From: Corynebacterium sp.
GTDB taxonomy: Bacteria > Actinomycetota > Actinomycetes > Mycobacteriales > Mycobacteriaceae
NCBI RefSeq assembly: GCF_030532965.1
Contig: NZ_JAUNKC010000001.1
Location: 214,304 to 278,303, forward strand
Length of the DNA: 64,000 bases
Reading direction: 5' to 3'
Below, in pieces: positions 30,365-38,844 of the stretch. The position numbers were made by a program, and so were the translations under genes. The notes beneath the pieces are model-generated. The model ran no database searches, was not told the origin of the DNA, and saw nothing but the letters and a program-made list of their open reading frames with translations. How positions within the stretch are numbered: position 1 is the first letter of the stretch; every line of letters starts with the position of its first letter.

Positions 30365-30640
30365 TTAATCTTCCTCGTGGAAAATGTCATCCCGGTCGGC
30401 TGGCGTAAGGTGGCCGGAGAAGTCAGCGAAGTTACGGGCAATACTGCGCTGCATGAATAGTTCACAAGCCTGCGAAAGACGCTTTGCGTCGTACATGTTT
30501 AGCTGCAAAATCTGTTCAGCAGTGGTGCCGTCCTCGCTGATCTGCTCCACCACAAGATACTCGAATGTGTTTTCCTCAATCAGACGAGTGATGATCTTGC
30601 GTGATTTCACATCGGTGAAAGTTGGCTTCAATTCGGACAT
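30365..30640 (-). CDS. Small conserved-looking protein of unknown function, paralog A
   Basis: The 91-residue soluble protein is not one I recognise. It is clearly related to the product at 30803-30994. The shared pattern is F-DV--R at the start, then IEEN, LV, EDG, IL-LN-(Y/F)DA--L---C in the same order. Paralog A has an extra acidic C-terminal tail of about 25 residues (HLTPADRDDIFHEED). A good Shine-Dalgarno (AAGGGG) precedes ATG 30640, and a strong terminator follows the stop. The domain is about 60 residues, alpha/beta in character, with no membrane segment or metal motif. Function unknown. Confidence 0.75.
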   Translation of the reverse strand: MSELKPTFTDVKSRKIITRLIEENTFEYLVVEQISEDGTTAEQILQLNMYDAKRLSQACELFMQRSIARNFADFSGHLTPADRDDIFHEED

Positions 30641-30802
30641 GGTAACCCCTTAATTTCGCAAGTGGACAATTACTTCAATCTTAAATGTTCGCTGCCGACT
30701 GCGGTGGGACACAGAAACCATTTACCCGAATTGGGGGTAACTGCCGTAACTGATCCGGCGGGCGCTGCGCTGGCCGTCGAAAAGCAGTCAGCGAAAACCG
30801 TG

Positions 30803-30994
30803 CTAATCCACGTATTGCTGGCATACTGACAGCAATTGGTGCGCATCGAAATCATTCAATGTCAATATCCGCGACGACGATCCATCCTCATGCAATAGAT
30901 CCAAAACCAATAGCCGTTGGCCGTTTTCCTCAATAATCGTCGCTGCAACCGCGCGGCGCTCCACATCATGAAAAATCGGGTGACGATCTGGCAT
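30803..30994 (-). CDS. Small protein of unknown function, paralog B
   Basis: The 63-residue product (ATG 30994, strong Shine-Dalgarno AAGGAGGG about 8 bases upstream) aligns along nearly its whole length with the N-terminal two thirds of the protein at 30365-30640: FHDVERRAV, IIEEN, LLVLDLLHEDG and ILTLNDFDAHQLLSVCQQYV. It lacks that protein's acidic tail. The two genes are tandem, separated by about 160 bases, and look like a local duplication. A possible 37-residue membrane peptide ends two bases before this start. Function unknown. Confidence 0.7.
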   Translation of the reverse strand: MPDRHPIFHDVERRAVAATIIEENGQRLLVLDLLHEDGSSSRILTLNDFDAHQLLSVCQQYVD

Positions 30995-30996
30995 GC

Positions 30997-31110
30997 TCAA
31001 ACCCTCCTTAACCAAAACCCAGCAAACGTTCCTGCAACCAGCATAAGCAGAACCCGTGCCCAAGCGATACCACTTGGGGCAAAGAAACCAACCAAATCCG
31101 CTGCCACCAC
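30997..31110 (-). CDS. Possible 37-residue single-pass membrane peptide
   Basis: A GTG-started frame begins 15 bases after the DUF4291 stop and ends TGA two bases before ATG 30994. The predicted peptide contains a hydrophobic helix around ARVLLMLVAGTFAGFWL followed by a basic end (RRV). It shares the frame of the upstream DUF4291 gene. The end of this frame also holds the Shine-Dalgarno of paralog B, so translation could couple the two. No homologue is known to me and the start codon is weak; treat it as a candidate. Confidence 0.35.
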   Translation of the reverse strand: MVAADLVGFFAPSGIAWARVLLMLVAGTFAGFWLRRV

Positions 31111-31125
31111 ACGCCTACAAGGGAA

Positions 31126-31722
31126 CTACCCGGTAGCCCCAATCCGCGTAACGATATCCGTTGGCAACGTAATCGGGCGCTCCACACTAAGTATCTGGTG
31201 AAGTGCAGCTTCGTCGCCCTCCCTAATGGCACGCACGGTGTCAGATATATCCGTAATGGTCACCGTCCACTCGTCAACATACTTTTCGACGGCCTCACCA
31301 CTCAATCCAATCTGAATGCTGCGATGCGAAAGCTTCTCCAACGTTTCCGACCGCTCCGGATCCCATTGCACCCGCACCGGTTGCGCCACCATGTCCGTCC
31401 GCCACGCTTCCTCACTATCGTGCAGATGTGGGTCAAAATGCGCCCAGGCCGAATGCCGCAACGCCCACTCAAACCCCGACTTGTGAATGTCAATGGCCAA
31501 AACATGCTCCTGGCCGGGCTTCATTCCCCACCCACAGCGGTACATCATCCACAGAAACGACGGCTTAATCCAGGTCATTCGGTCACGCTTAAACGGCGGC
31601 ACGAACTGTTGCGCAGCCACTGCTGGCACAGCGATCGCGGGCGAATACGCTTGATACACGCGGATAGTTGATTCTGTGGTGTAGGCCCGAATTTGCCGCA
31701 ATGGGATCTGCTCGTTTTGCAT
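31126..31722 (-). CDS. DUF4291 domain-containing protein
   Basis: The 198-residue protein shows the DUF4291 signature across its length: RQIRAYTTESTIRVYQAYSP, FVPPFKRDRMTWIKPSFLWMMYR, GWGMKPGQEHVLAIDI, GFEWALRHSAW, VQWDPERS and SIQIGLSGEAV. No biochemical function has been established for the family as far as I know. DUF4291 genes are widely and patchily distributed, suggesting transfer. It lies at the head of a minus-strand run with the two small paralogs and beside a tRNA gene. Confidence 0.9.
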   Translation of the reverse strand: MQNEQIPLRQIRAYTTESTIRVYQAYSPAIAVPAVAAQQFVPPFKRDRMTWIKPSFLWMMYRCGWGMKPGQEHVLAIDIHKSGFEWALRHSAWAHFDPHLHDSEEAWRTDMVAQPVRVQWDPERSETLEKLSHRSIQIGLSGEAVEKYVDEWTVTITDISDTVRAIREGDEAALHQILSVERPITLPTDIVTRIGATG

Positions 31723-31789
31723 TCACAAAAGACTACCACCCTGCTTTTTGTTCCAAACTTACTGGGTGCGCTACCCTAGGAAAGTCACT

Positions 31790-31862
31790 GCCCCAGTAGC
31801 TCAGTGGATAGAGCACGGCTCTCCTAAAGCCGGTGTCGGAGGTTCGAATCCTCTCTGGGGCA
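31790..31862 (+). tRNA. tRNA-Arg(CCU)
   Basis: The 73-base sequence folds as a tRNA: acceptor GCCCCAG/CTGGGGC with discriminator A, D-arm around TAGCTCAGTGGATAGAGC, and anticodon stem CGGCT/AGCCG enclosing CTCCTAA, whose anticodon CCT reads AGG. The T-arm is GAGGTTCGAATCCTC. CCA is not encoded. An insertion-sequence-like end begins ten bases downstream. Confidence 0.95.
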
Positions 31863-31871
31863 CTTTTGTCA

Positions 31872-31917
31872 TCAGTCGGGACATAGTTGACATATCAGTC
31901 GCGACATGGTGGACATA
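31872..31917. mobile_element. Probable insertion-sequence end (IS481/IS3-like remnant) with two tandem 23-bp repeats
   Basis: TCAGTCGGGACATAGTTGAC.. at 31872-31894 and TCAGTCGCGACATGGTGGAC.. at 31895-31917 are abutting direct copies differing at four positions. Sequences of this form (GTCGCGACAT...GGACATA) occur at termini of actinobacterial IS481-type elements, where tandem sites bind transposase. No intact transposase follows; a short minus-strand frame at 31959-32213 could be debris. The family call is from memory of such ends and is tentative. Confidence 0.45.
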
Positions 31918-32878
31918 ACCGGTGGTCTGTGTTCTGAAATAGGAACACGGATCGCCGGTTATTTTTGCGTTAAGGGCTCGTGCTGGGTGAGGGTTCGTAT
32001 TCGTTTTTCTGGCATGTTCTGACAGTCAATAGTCGGCAGGTAGACGCTTCGGAATGAGGTTGTGGCAAGGGCTAGGCGAAATAGTTGCTGCCTTTCCACA
32101 CGCTTTGCAACCGATAGGTATTGATTCCTGCTTGGCGCATTATGTGCGTCGACAAGCAGGACGCAATCGATTCTGGCTGTGTTTTCTTTCCCTAAGGTGT
32201 GCAAAAACGACAACTGCGCGATTGTTGGCGGGAAAGCGGAATCGGGCTGGCATGTGAAAGGTCCAGGCGTACTTTTAGGCTTTTCTTTGGTTCAGACGCA
32301 ACCGGCAGATTGGTGATTTTTGCATAAAGTTGCGCATTTTGCTGGAGTTTTATTCGTTTTCCGATGGTGTTACAGGCACGGGCGGCGGTATTCAGGCACG
32401 TTTGTGACCGAACTTTTATCAAATTCTCTGCCCCCATCCGGCATTGAAAAACGTAGATTTATAGCGTCTGATTTTCAATATTCCCCTTTGCAGGGGTGAA
32501 AATTCTCAATGCTCATCGTTTGCATAAATTGGTCGGTCGTCTGATCTAAAAAGATTCAAAAGCGCCAATCAAACTTTAGGCTACCCCTCAAAACATAAAT
32601 GTTTCATTAACGGTTACCCCCTTATTTCCCACGCTGAAGAATTGCTAACCAGTGAATTTGCATCAAAGATGCAGCATAGCGCGCCTGCTGTATTAAAATT
32701 CACCTCCGGCCCGCTTAAAAGAGCATTACAACCGGTTTTTTCGCAGCAATACCCCCGTCGCATTTTATGCAGTTTTTACGCAAAATGGGGCTACACTCTG
32801 TAATCATCAACATTGATAACGGCCAAAAAATTCCGTTGTGTATTCCGGAATTTCACCGCAACACCAAAGGAGCAGTCC
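31918..32878. other. Nearly 1 kb without a convincing gene, AT-rich, downstream of the tRNA
   Basis: No frame here resembles a known protein. Short minus-strand frames at 31959-32213 and 32192-32437 have no start signals and no family features. Composition becomes AT-rich from about 32440. The stretch may be the decayed body of an insertion element plus the promoter region of the following exported protein. The 10-mer CGTCGACAAG occurs at 32147-32156. Confidence 0.45.
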
Positions 32879-33352
32879 ATGAAAAGGTTTTTCTCAACCT
32901 TCTATCTTGCTCTTTTTGGTGCACTTGGAGTGTTTAGTTTCGTTCCGTATTTCGCATGGCAGTTATACAATTCCCAGCCTTACCCGTCGGAGGTTATCGA
33001 CGCGGGCCAATACGCACATGGCGATGAAAGCGACTCTTCCACGTTCCTTGCCCCCATGGCTGGCGGCAATCTTGCGGAAATCTCCTATGGCGAACCCAAT
33101 GTTGCATATTTGATGAAGTCGGTAGCTTCTTACGGCGGGATGCAAATCGAGGAATGTTTGCACGATCAATCCCCTGGTGCGTCCTTGATGTATGACGGGA
33201 CGCTACTGTACACCGATTATTGTTTCACCGAATCCCAGAAGTCTTTGGGGGCACGGATGGAATCGCAAAGCATCCAGGTACAGCTCGATCAGAGCCCTTC
33301 GGTTTCCACTACTAATATGGCGGTGGTTGGCACCGCCACGGTCACCCCTTAG
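32879..33352 (+). CDS. Exported or membrane-anchored protein of unknown function
   Basis: The 157-residue protein begins MKRFFSTFYLALFGALGVFSFVPYFAW, a basic start with a single hydrophobic segment. A polar region with two Cys residues (in EECLH and DYCFT) follows; these could form a disulfide outside the membrane. ATG 32879 has a good Shine-Dalgarno (AAAGGAG) 7 bases upstream and is preferred to an earlier in-frame start. I do not recognise the family. It stands alone before the antiporter gene, 80 bases upstream of it. Confidence 0.65.
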   Translation: MKRFFSTFYLALFGALGVFSFVPYFAWQLYNSQPYPSEVIDAGQYAHGDESDSSTFLAPMAGGNLAEISYGEPNVAYLMKSVASYGGMQIEECLHDQSPGASLMYDGTLLYTDYCFTESQKSLGARMESQSIQVQLDQSPSVSTTNMAVVGTATVTP

Positions 33353-33432
33353 GTGCATTTTTCTTAACCGGTTCCAGGTTATTTCACCACCAAGGTACTG
33401 GTTTTGTAGTTTCTGCCATAAACTACTTCCCT

Positions 33433-34716
33433 ATGATTACCGTGTCTTCTTCGGATACCTATGTCCTCGCGGCAGGTATTGTTGAATCCGGCCCATTGGT
33501 GTCGTTTGCGTGGATTATGAGCGGCGCCGTTTTAGCGCCGTTTGTATCGTGGATGACTGGTCGGAAAATACCGGCTGTCGTATTACTCATCGGCTACGGA
33601 ATTTTGATTGGCCCGTATTGGCTGGGCCTAGCCTCCACTGAAGGTGGCGTGGGGCTATTAAAACAGCTGGGATTGGGCATGTTGTTTTTGCTAGCTGGCT
33701 ACGAGATCAATCCGCAAACACTGCGAAGCAAGGAAGGGCGCAGCGCCGCATCCACGTGGATTATCTGCATGATCTTAAGTTTTGCGGGCGCGTTTTTGCT
33801 GTTAAATCCTGATAATGCATCCACGGCGGTTGCGCTGGCTATCGCAGTCACGTCCACTGCGGTTGGCACCTTAATGCCGATTATGAAGCAGCAAGACACG
33901 TTGCATAAGCCGGTGGGCAAATCTTTGCTGGTGCATGGCGCGATTGGTGAGGTGCTCCCCATTCTTGCGATGGCATTGCTATTGTCCGCCCGCGCTACCT
34001 GGGTGACTGCAGTTGTGTTATTCGGTTTCTTCCTGATCGCAGGCATTGTTGCGATGATCCCCCGCACGGTGCAGTTTTTCCTCCCTTGGATGCATAAAGC
34101 GATGGTAGATGAGGCAGGCTCGACCAACCAGACTGTTTTGCGGCTGGTGCTGTGGATGTTGGGAATCTTGATGGCGGTGGCCGCCGTATTCGAACTGGAT
34201 GTGGTCTTGGGTGCATTTGCGGCGGGTGTTATTTTGCACCAGATGGTGCCAGAGAAGTATCAAACAGCAATGGAACAACGGTTGGATATCGTCGGGTATT
34301 CGCTCTTGATTCCGGTTTTCTTCATTTGTTCGGGCATGTCGATCGACCCGAAAGCGGTTCTTAATAACCCGTGGATGCTCGTGATCTTGGTACCACTCAT
34401 TTATGTCACGCGCGGACTTCCGGTTCTGCTGCGGGAGCTTTTCGGCAATACGGGTTCGTCCCTGGGCAGCGTCCGGGAAAAGATTCAGTTGAGTTTATAT
34501 ACGGCAACCGCGCTGCCGATTATTGTCGCGGTGACCGAGGTGGCTGTCGCTTCCGATTTGCTTAGCGACGAGAATGCGTCGCTGTTGGTCGCCGCCGGTT
34601 CAGCCACAGTGTTGTTATTCCCACTTTTGGCGCATGTGCTGAAGCCGCGTGGTGAGAAATCCGCCGTTTCGACTGATAACACGGTTGAGGAATCCGCCGC
34701 CCCACACAGTGATTAG
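33433..34716 (+). CDS. Cation:proton antiporter, CPA2 (KefB/NapA-like) family
   Basis: The 427-residue membrane protein has about 12-13 hydrophobic helices. It shows CPA2 landmarks such as LGMLFLLAGYEINPQTL, the broken helix region SFAGAFLLL...VAIAVTSTAVGTLMPI, the LVHGAIGEVLPIL segment, VLGAFAAGVILHQMVPE, and SLLIPVFFICSGMSIDPKA. It probably exchanges Na+ or K+ for protons. There is no C-terminal TrkA/RCK domain, only a short polar tail. It is monocistronic in appearance. Confidence 0.88.
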   Translation: MITVSSSDTYVLAAGIVESGPLVSFAWIMSGAVLAPFVSWMTGRKIPAVVLLIGYGILIGPYWLGLASTEGGVGLLKQLGLGMLFLLAGYEINPQTLRSKEGRSAASTWIICMILSFAGAFLLLNPDNASTAVALAIAVTSTAVGTLMPIMKQQDTLHKPVGKSLLVHGAIGEVLPILAMALLLSARATWVTAVVLFGFFLIAGIVAMIPRTVQFFLPWMHKAMVDEAGSTNQTVLRLVLWMLGILMAVAAVFELDVVLGAFAAGVILHQMVPEKYQTAMEQRLDIVGYSLLIPVFFICSGMSIDPKAVLNNPWMLVILVPLIYVTRGLPVLLRELFGNTGSSLGSVREKIQLSLYTATALPIIVAVTEVAVASDLLSDENASLLVAAGSATVLLFPLLAHVLKPRGEKSAVSTDNTVEESAAPHSD

Positions 34717-34903
34717 CAATAGCGCTATCCATGGCGGTGATTCTTGTAATTTTCGGGGGCGGTCTTCGGGTTAAAACCTAAAACAGCACTTTATTTACAC
34801 CCCAGACCCTGTTACTGTTGTTGACTAGTGTTAATAAAGTTGCTGAAGGTTTAACGGGTTTAGCCCGTTACCCTTGGCTTTCCGAGACTCTTTTGGGAGA
34901 TCC

Positions 34904-35848
34904 ATGAGTATTTTCAGTCGCCGCCGTTTCCTTAAAACAACCGCTGTGGCTCTCGCCGGTGCGCTCACGCTTTCCACCACCGTCGCCCCCACCGCCCACG
35001 CACTCGGCCCCGTCCTGGGAACAGTCATCGACTACGCTGCGGGCGTTCCGAGCGCGACCGCTATTCGGGATGCGGGGCACATCGGCACGGTACGTTACGT
35101 TTCCCAGCGTCGCCCCGGAACCGAAACCTGGATGGTCGGTAAGCCTGTCACCATCGGCGAAACTCAAGCACAGGCACGTCAGGGTCTCAAGACCGCTTCG
35201 GTCTATCAATTCGGCAAAGACGCATCCGCCGACTGGAAGCAAGGCGCTGCTGGTGCGGCGATTCACGCGCCACAGGCTATCGCGTTGCACGTGGCGGCGG
35301 GCGGGCCAAAGGGACGCCCAATTTACGTCGCTATCGACGACAATCCGTCACGACAGCAGTACGAACAGCAGATTCGCCCATACCTGCAAGCCTTCAACAC
35401 CGCTTTGCGCAGCCAGGGGTATTCCATGGGCGTGTACGGAAATTACAACACCATCGACTGGTCGATCCAGGACGGGTTGGGGTCGTATTTCTGGCAGCAC
35501 GACTGGGGTTCTAATGGGCGAATTCACCCACGCACGACCATCCACCAGAAAGCCGGTTTCACTCAGGTCATCGGCGGGGTCACCGTGGATGTGAATAACG
35601 TTTACGCGCAAGACTGGGGCCAGTGGACCCCGGGTGAGGCAGGTACGACACCGGCTGCGCCAGCGGCACCTGGTAATAGCTCGCCATCTGGTCAAGGCGG
35701 CAGTTTACCGTTTGATGCGCAAACCCTCAATCAGATCGGAAACACGCTTAATAGCATGTCAAGCCAGATTCCAGGCGGACGGCAATTCCCAATGCCTTCA
35801 GCAGATCAGATCAATATGGCACTCGAAATCGCTAAGAAATCGAGCTAA
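34904..35848 (+). CDS. Tat-exported DUF1906 (Rv2525c-like glycoside-hydrolase-fold) protein
   Basis: The 314-residue protein starts with a twin-arginine signal, MSIFSRRRFLKTTAVALAGAL, ending near AHA. The mature part has the DUF1906 TIM-barrel pattern: GTVIDYAAGVPSATAIRDAG, VRYVSQ, YQFGKDASADWKQGAAGA, GRPIYVAIDDNPS, GVYGNYNTIDW, YFWQHDWGSNG and DVNNVYAQDWGQW. M. tuberculosis Rv2525c is the reference member, a Tat substrate linked to cell-envelope properties; catalytic activity is unproven. The C-terminal ~75 residues are Pro/Ser/Gly-rich and probably flexible. ATG 34904 has a GGGAG box 5 bases upstream. Confidence 0.9.
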   Translation: MSIFSRRRFLKTTAVALAGALTLSTTVAPTAHALGPVLGTVIDYAAGVPSATAIRDAGHIGTVRYVSQRRPGTETWMVGKPVTIGETQAQARQGLKTASVYQFGKDASADWKQGAAGAAIHAPQAIALHVAAGGPKGRPIYVAIDDNPSRQQYEQQIRPYLQAFNTALRSQGYSMGVYGNYNTIDWSIQDGLGSYFWQHDWGSNGRIHPRTTIHQKAGFTQVIGGVTVDVNNVYAQDWGQWTPGEAGTTPAAPAAPGNSSPSGQGGSLPFDAQTLNQIGNTLNSMSSQIPGGRQFPMPSADQINMALEIAKKSS

Positions 35849-35852
35849 GCAA

Positions 35853-36683
35853 TCAACCACCAAATTCGGTGTTCTTGCCCTCACCAAGCAACTGGTATTC
35901 GACCAATTTGGTGAGGGTTTTTGCATCGCCGTGAACAGCAGCCACCGCCACGAAATTATGCCCAAAACTAGCCGAAGAATGCAGATCCTTGTCGTTCGAC
36001 CACGCCCACTTGGAACCGAGAACCCCTGGTAGGACGACAGTACCGAAGTCCTGAGTCGTTCCGTCGGATGCTTTAACTTTCGCTTCCCGCATGGTTTTCA
36101 GCACTTGTGAACTTGGATCGAAAGTTTTGAGCTGGGCTAAAAAATAGGCAACATCGTATGTTGAGGTCACCGAATAGCCCCAGGCAGGATCGCTTTTTGT
36201 GGAATCAAGGTTGAAATCCTTGGCCACAGAATCGATGGATTCCGGGTAGGTTGCGAAAAGCTCGTCGGCGGCAGAATCATCAGATTTCGAGATCATGACC
36301 TGCGCCAATTCTTTGTCCTCTTTCGTTCCGTGTTCAAAGACGTAATGAGCAATATACAGCTTGATCAGGCTTAACGCCGGCCGACTATCGCGCTCATTTG
36401 CCGAACCAATATGCGCCCCGGTAGCGAGATTGACGTAAGTAATTTGATAGCCATGGGTATCCAGTTCCGGGTCAGACAGTGGGGTGTAATGGAATCCGGA
36501 AGTGTCGAGTTTCTTAGTGGCGTTAGCGGGCGCCGCCATCACCTTCGGCGTAACGACGATCGGGTCAGCGACGCTGCACGACGTCAGCATGAAAACGGCA
36601 GCCAGTGCGACAGCTGCCCTGGCGCTGGTGGCCATCGTCGAATACGCTCGGCGCGTACCACTAGCTAACCTCGAATTGGACAT
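35853..36683 (-). CDS. Lipoprotein with class A beta-lactamase-like serine hydrolase fold
   Basis: The 276-residue protein has a lipobox, FMLTSC (Cys36), after a hydrophobic stretch, so it should be a membrane lipoprotein. An in-frame ATG at 36635 would give a more typical signal. The active-site pattern fits penicillin-binding/beta-lactamase folds: Ser105-x-x-Lys108 in ALSLIKLY, then SDDSAAD in the SDN position, and GSKWAWSN near the KTG position. The usual Asn and KTG are altered, so true beta-lactamase activity is doubtful; a hydrolase or D,D-peptidase-like role is possible. It is convergent with the Rv2525c-like gene, with only four bases between stops. Confidence 0.82.
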   Translation of the reverse strand: MSNSRLASGTRRAYSTMATSARAAVALAAVFMLTSCSVADPIVVTPKVMAAPANATKKLDTSGFHYTPLSDPELDTHGYQITYVNLATGAHIGSANERDSRPALSLIKLYIAHYVFEHGTKEDKELAQVMISKSDDSAADELFATYPESIDSVAKDFNLDSTKSDPAWGYSVTSTYDVAYFLAQLKTFDPSSQVLKTMREAKVKASDGTTQDFGTVVLPGVLGSKWAWSNDKDLHSSASFGHNFVAVAAVHGDAKTLTKLVEYQLLGEGKNTEFGG

Positions 36684-36720
36684 GCGAATTATCCTAGCCT
36701 GATCGTTTTTAGGAATGGGA

Positions 36721-36788
36721 AATGCCCCTGGTACGCACTGTCAGCGCTGGCAAGAATTCGCTGAAACAATGGGGGTACCAGGGGCATT
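36721..36788. terminator. Nested inverted repeat downstream of mctC
   Basis: AATGCCCCTGGTAC (36721-36734) and GTACCAGGGGCATT (36775-36788) match perfectly. Inside, TCAGCG (36741-36746) pairs with CGCTGA (36759-36764). It lies 59 bases past the mctC stop, so a terminator is likely, though no long T-run follows on the minus strand. Confidence 0.6.
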
Positions 36789-36847
36789 GTCGCCAGTTTC
36801 TTCAGTTATTGACACCCGCTTAGCGAAGTGCCAATTCCTCAAAACGT

Positions 36848-38494
36848 TTAGTGGTCAACTGCCGCCTCAACACCGACACCGGTCAGGGAGCGGACTTCCA
36901 TTTCTGCCTGCAGATCGTCCAGGTTGTCTGGCTTTCCGACGAAGGTACCGACGATACCTGCGATGAAGGCCAGCGGGATGGAGACGATACCAGGGCTGGA
37001 AAGCGGGAACAGGGCGAAGTCCACGTTCGGCAGCATCGAGGTTGGGGAACCGGATACAGCTGGGGAGAAGATAATCAGCAACAGTGCCGCGCCAAGGCCA
37101 ACGTACATGGAGGCCACTGCACCGGTGGTGTTGAAGCGCTTCCAGTACAGCGAGAGCAGAATGGTTGGCAGGTTAGCGGAAGCTGCGATGGCAAAGGCCA
37201 GCGATACCAGGAAGGCAACGTTCTGACCCATGGCCAAGATGCCCAAGATGATGGAGAGGACACCGATGACGATAACCGTGATCCGGGAAACCCGAACCTG
37301 CTCTTCTTCTGAGGCCTGGCCGTTACGCAGCACCGCATTGTAGATGTCGTGTGCGACAGACGCGGAAGCGGTAATCGCAAGACCCGCCACCACAGCCAAA
37401 ACCGTGGCGAAAGCAACAGCGGAGATGGCGGCCATGAAGATCGGACCAGCCAGAGCAAGTGCCAACAGTGGGGCCGCAGCATTTGCACCACCAGGGGCGG
37501 CGGTAATAGCGTCGGGGCCGACCAGCGCGGCGGCGCCGTAGCCGAGAACCAGGGTCATGAGGTAGAACGCACCGATGAGGATAATCGCCCAGGTAACGGA
37601 ACGACGGGCCTCGGTAGCGGTTGGCACGGTGTAGAAGCGCATCAAAACGTGAGGCAGACCAGCGGTACCCAACACCAGCGAGATACCCAGGGACACGAAG
37701 TCCAACTTGGTCAATTCAGTCTTTCCGTATTTCAGGCCCGGTTCCAGAATCTTGGATGCCTCATAGCCCTTTTCAGCGATGTAGTCTGAAGCTGCGTGCT
37801 TGCTTACCGCGAGATCCATGAGGGTGGACATTCCGCCCTTAGCTGCAACGAATACCAGGATGGTCATGATGCCAACGCCGCCGACCAGAAGAACAGCTTT
37901 GATCATCTGGACGTAGGTGGTGCCCTTCATGCCGCCGATAAGTACGTAGAGGATCATGATGACACCGACGACAGCGACAACGATGGACTGTGAGGTGGTG
38001 TCGTGGAGGTCAAGCAGCACGGAAACCAGCGAACCAGCGCCAGCCATCTGGGCGATCAAGTAGAACAAGGACACGAACAGCGTGCCGAACGCAGCAGCCA
38101 CACGAACTGGCTTTTGCTTCAAGCGGAACGAAAGCACGTCGGCCATGGTGAAGCGGCCCACGTTTCGGAGCGGCTCGGCGACCAGCAATAGCGCCACCAA
38201 CCATGCGACGAAGAAGCCGATCGAGTACAAGAATCCGTCGTAACCGTTGAGCGCGATCGCGCCGACGATACCAAGGAAGGAGGCTGCGGAAAGGTAGTCA
38301 CCCGCGATGGCGAGGCCATTTTGTTTACCGGAGAACGATGCACCACCGGTGTAGAAATCGGAGGCGTCTTTAGTGGTCTTACCAGCCCGAAGCACCACCG
38401 CCATGGTGGCGACGATGAAAACCAGGAATACCGCGATATTGAGGATAGGGTTTCCGGCCGAGGTGGTAGCGGAAGCGAAAATTGATTCAGTCAT
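36848..38494 (-). CDS. mctC: Sodium/solute symporter for monocarboxylates (MctC / ActP family)
   Basis: The 548-residue SSS-family permease has about 13 membrane helices and the motifs DFYTGGASFSGKQNGLAIAGDYLSAASFLG, GGMKGTTYVQMIKA, GTAGLPHVLMRFYTVP and GLAITASASVAHDIYNAVLR (each quoted in part of a longer conserved run). C. glutamicum MctC takes up acetate, propionate and pyruvate. Position next to accD3 and behind a DUF485 gene matches that locus. It starts 11 bases after the DUF485 stop. A second copy of the module is at 55701-57683, about 70-75% similar by eye. Confidence 0.92.
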   Translation of the reverse strand: MTESIFASATTSAGNPILNIAVFLVFIVATMAVVLRAGKTTKDASDFYTGGASFSGKQNGLAIAGDYLSAASFLGIVGAIALNGYDGFLYSIGFFVAWLVALLLVAEPLRNVGRFTMADVLSFRLKQKPVRVAAAFGTLFVSLFYLIAQMAGAGSLVSVLLDLHDTTSQSIVVAVVGVIMILYVLIGGMKGTTYVQMIKAVLLVGGVGIMTILVFVAAKGGMSTLMDLAVSKHAASDYIAEKGYEASKILEPGLKYGKTELTKLDFVSLGISLVLGTAGLPHVLMRFYTVPTATEARRSVTWAIILIGAFYLMTLVLGYGAAALVGPDAITAAPGGANAAAPLLALALAGPIFMAAISAVAFATVLAVVAGLAITASASVAHDIYNAVLRNGQASEEEQVRVSRITVIVIGVLSIILGILAMGQNVAFLVSLAFAIAASANLPTILLSLYWKRFNTTGAVASMYVGLGAALLLIIFSPAVSGSPTSMLPNVDFALFPLSSPGIVSIPLAFIAGIVGTFVGKPDNLDDLQAEMEVRSLTGVGVEAAVDH

Positions 38495-38505
38495 GAGTGT
38501 TACCG

Positions 38506-38844
38506 TTACCCTTCCATTGCCTCACGAATAGCCGCTGCCTGCGGTTCGATGTTCTTATTTGCGTAGCGAATGTAGATCCAGGTGATCAGGAAGGTGGTAG
38601 CGAACTGGGCGAAGCCAGCAATCACTCCCATATTGATCGAGCCGATTACTGGCTGTGCCATGAATGATGGGAAATAGATGGCCGAAATAACGTAAGCCAC
38701 GTACCACACGAAGAAGGCTACCGACATCGGGAACGTAAACGATCGATATGTCCGCTTGAGCTCGGCAAACTGCGGGCTCGCTTGCATATCGCGAAATTCT
38801 TGTGCAGTGGGCTGACGCCGCTGCGGTGCTTGAGCAGCACTCAT
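38506..38844 (-). CDS. DUF485 membrane protein paired with the MctC symporter
   Basis: The 112-residue protein has two hydrophobic helices, SFTFPMSVAFFVWYVAYVIS and GVIAGFAQFATTFLITWIY, and the DUF485 pattern SPQFAELKRTYRSF at the start and YANKNIEPQAAAIRE at the end. Such proteins are encoded directly upstream of ActP/MctC symporters and are thought to assist them. ATG 38844 is chosen; a longer frame to 38895 would add a non-conserved leader. Confidence 0.9.
   Translation of the reverse strand: MSAAQAPQRRQPTAQEFRDMQASPQFAELKRTYRSFTFPMSVAFFVWYVAYVISAIYFPSFMAQPVIGSINMGVIAGFAQFATTFLITWIYIRYANKNIEPQAAAIREAMEG

Noticed and set aside
32192-32437. Minus-strand open frame downstream of the tRNA as a transposase
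   Set aside because: It contains none of the DDE motifs and no start signal.
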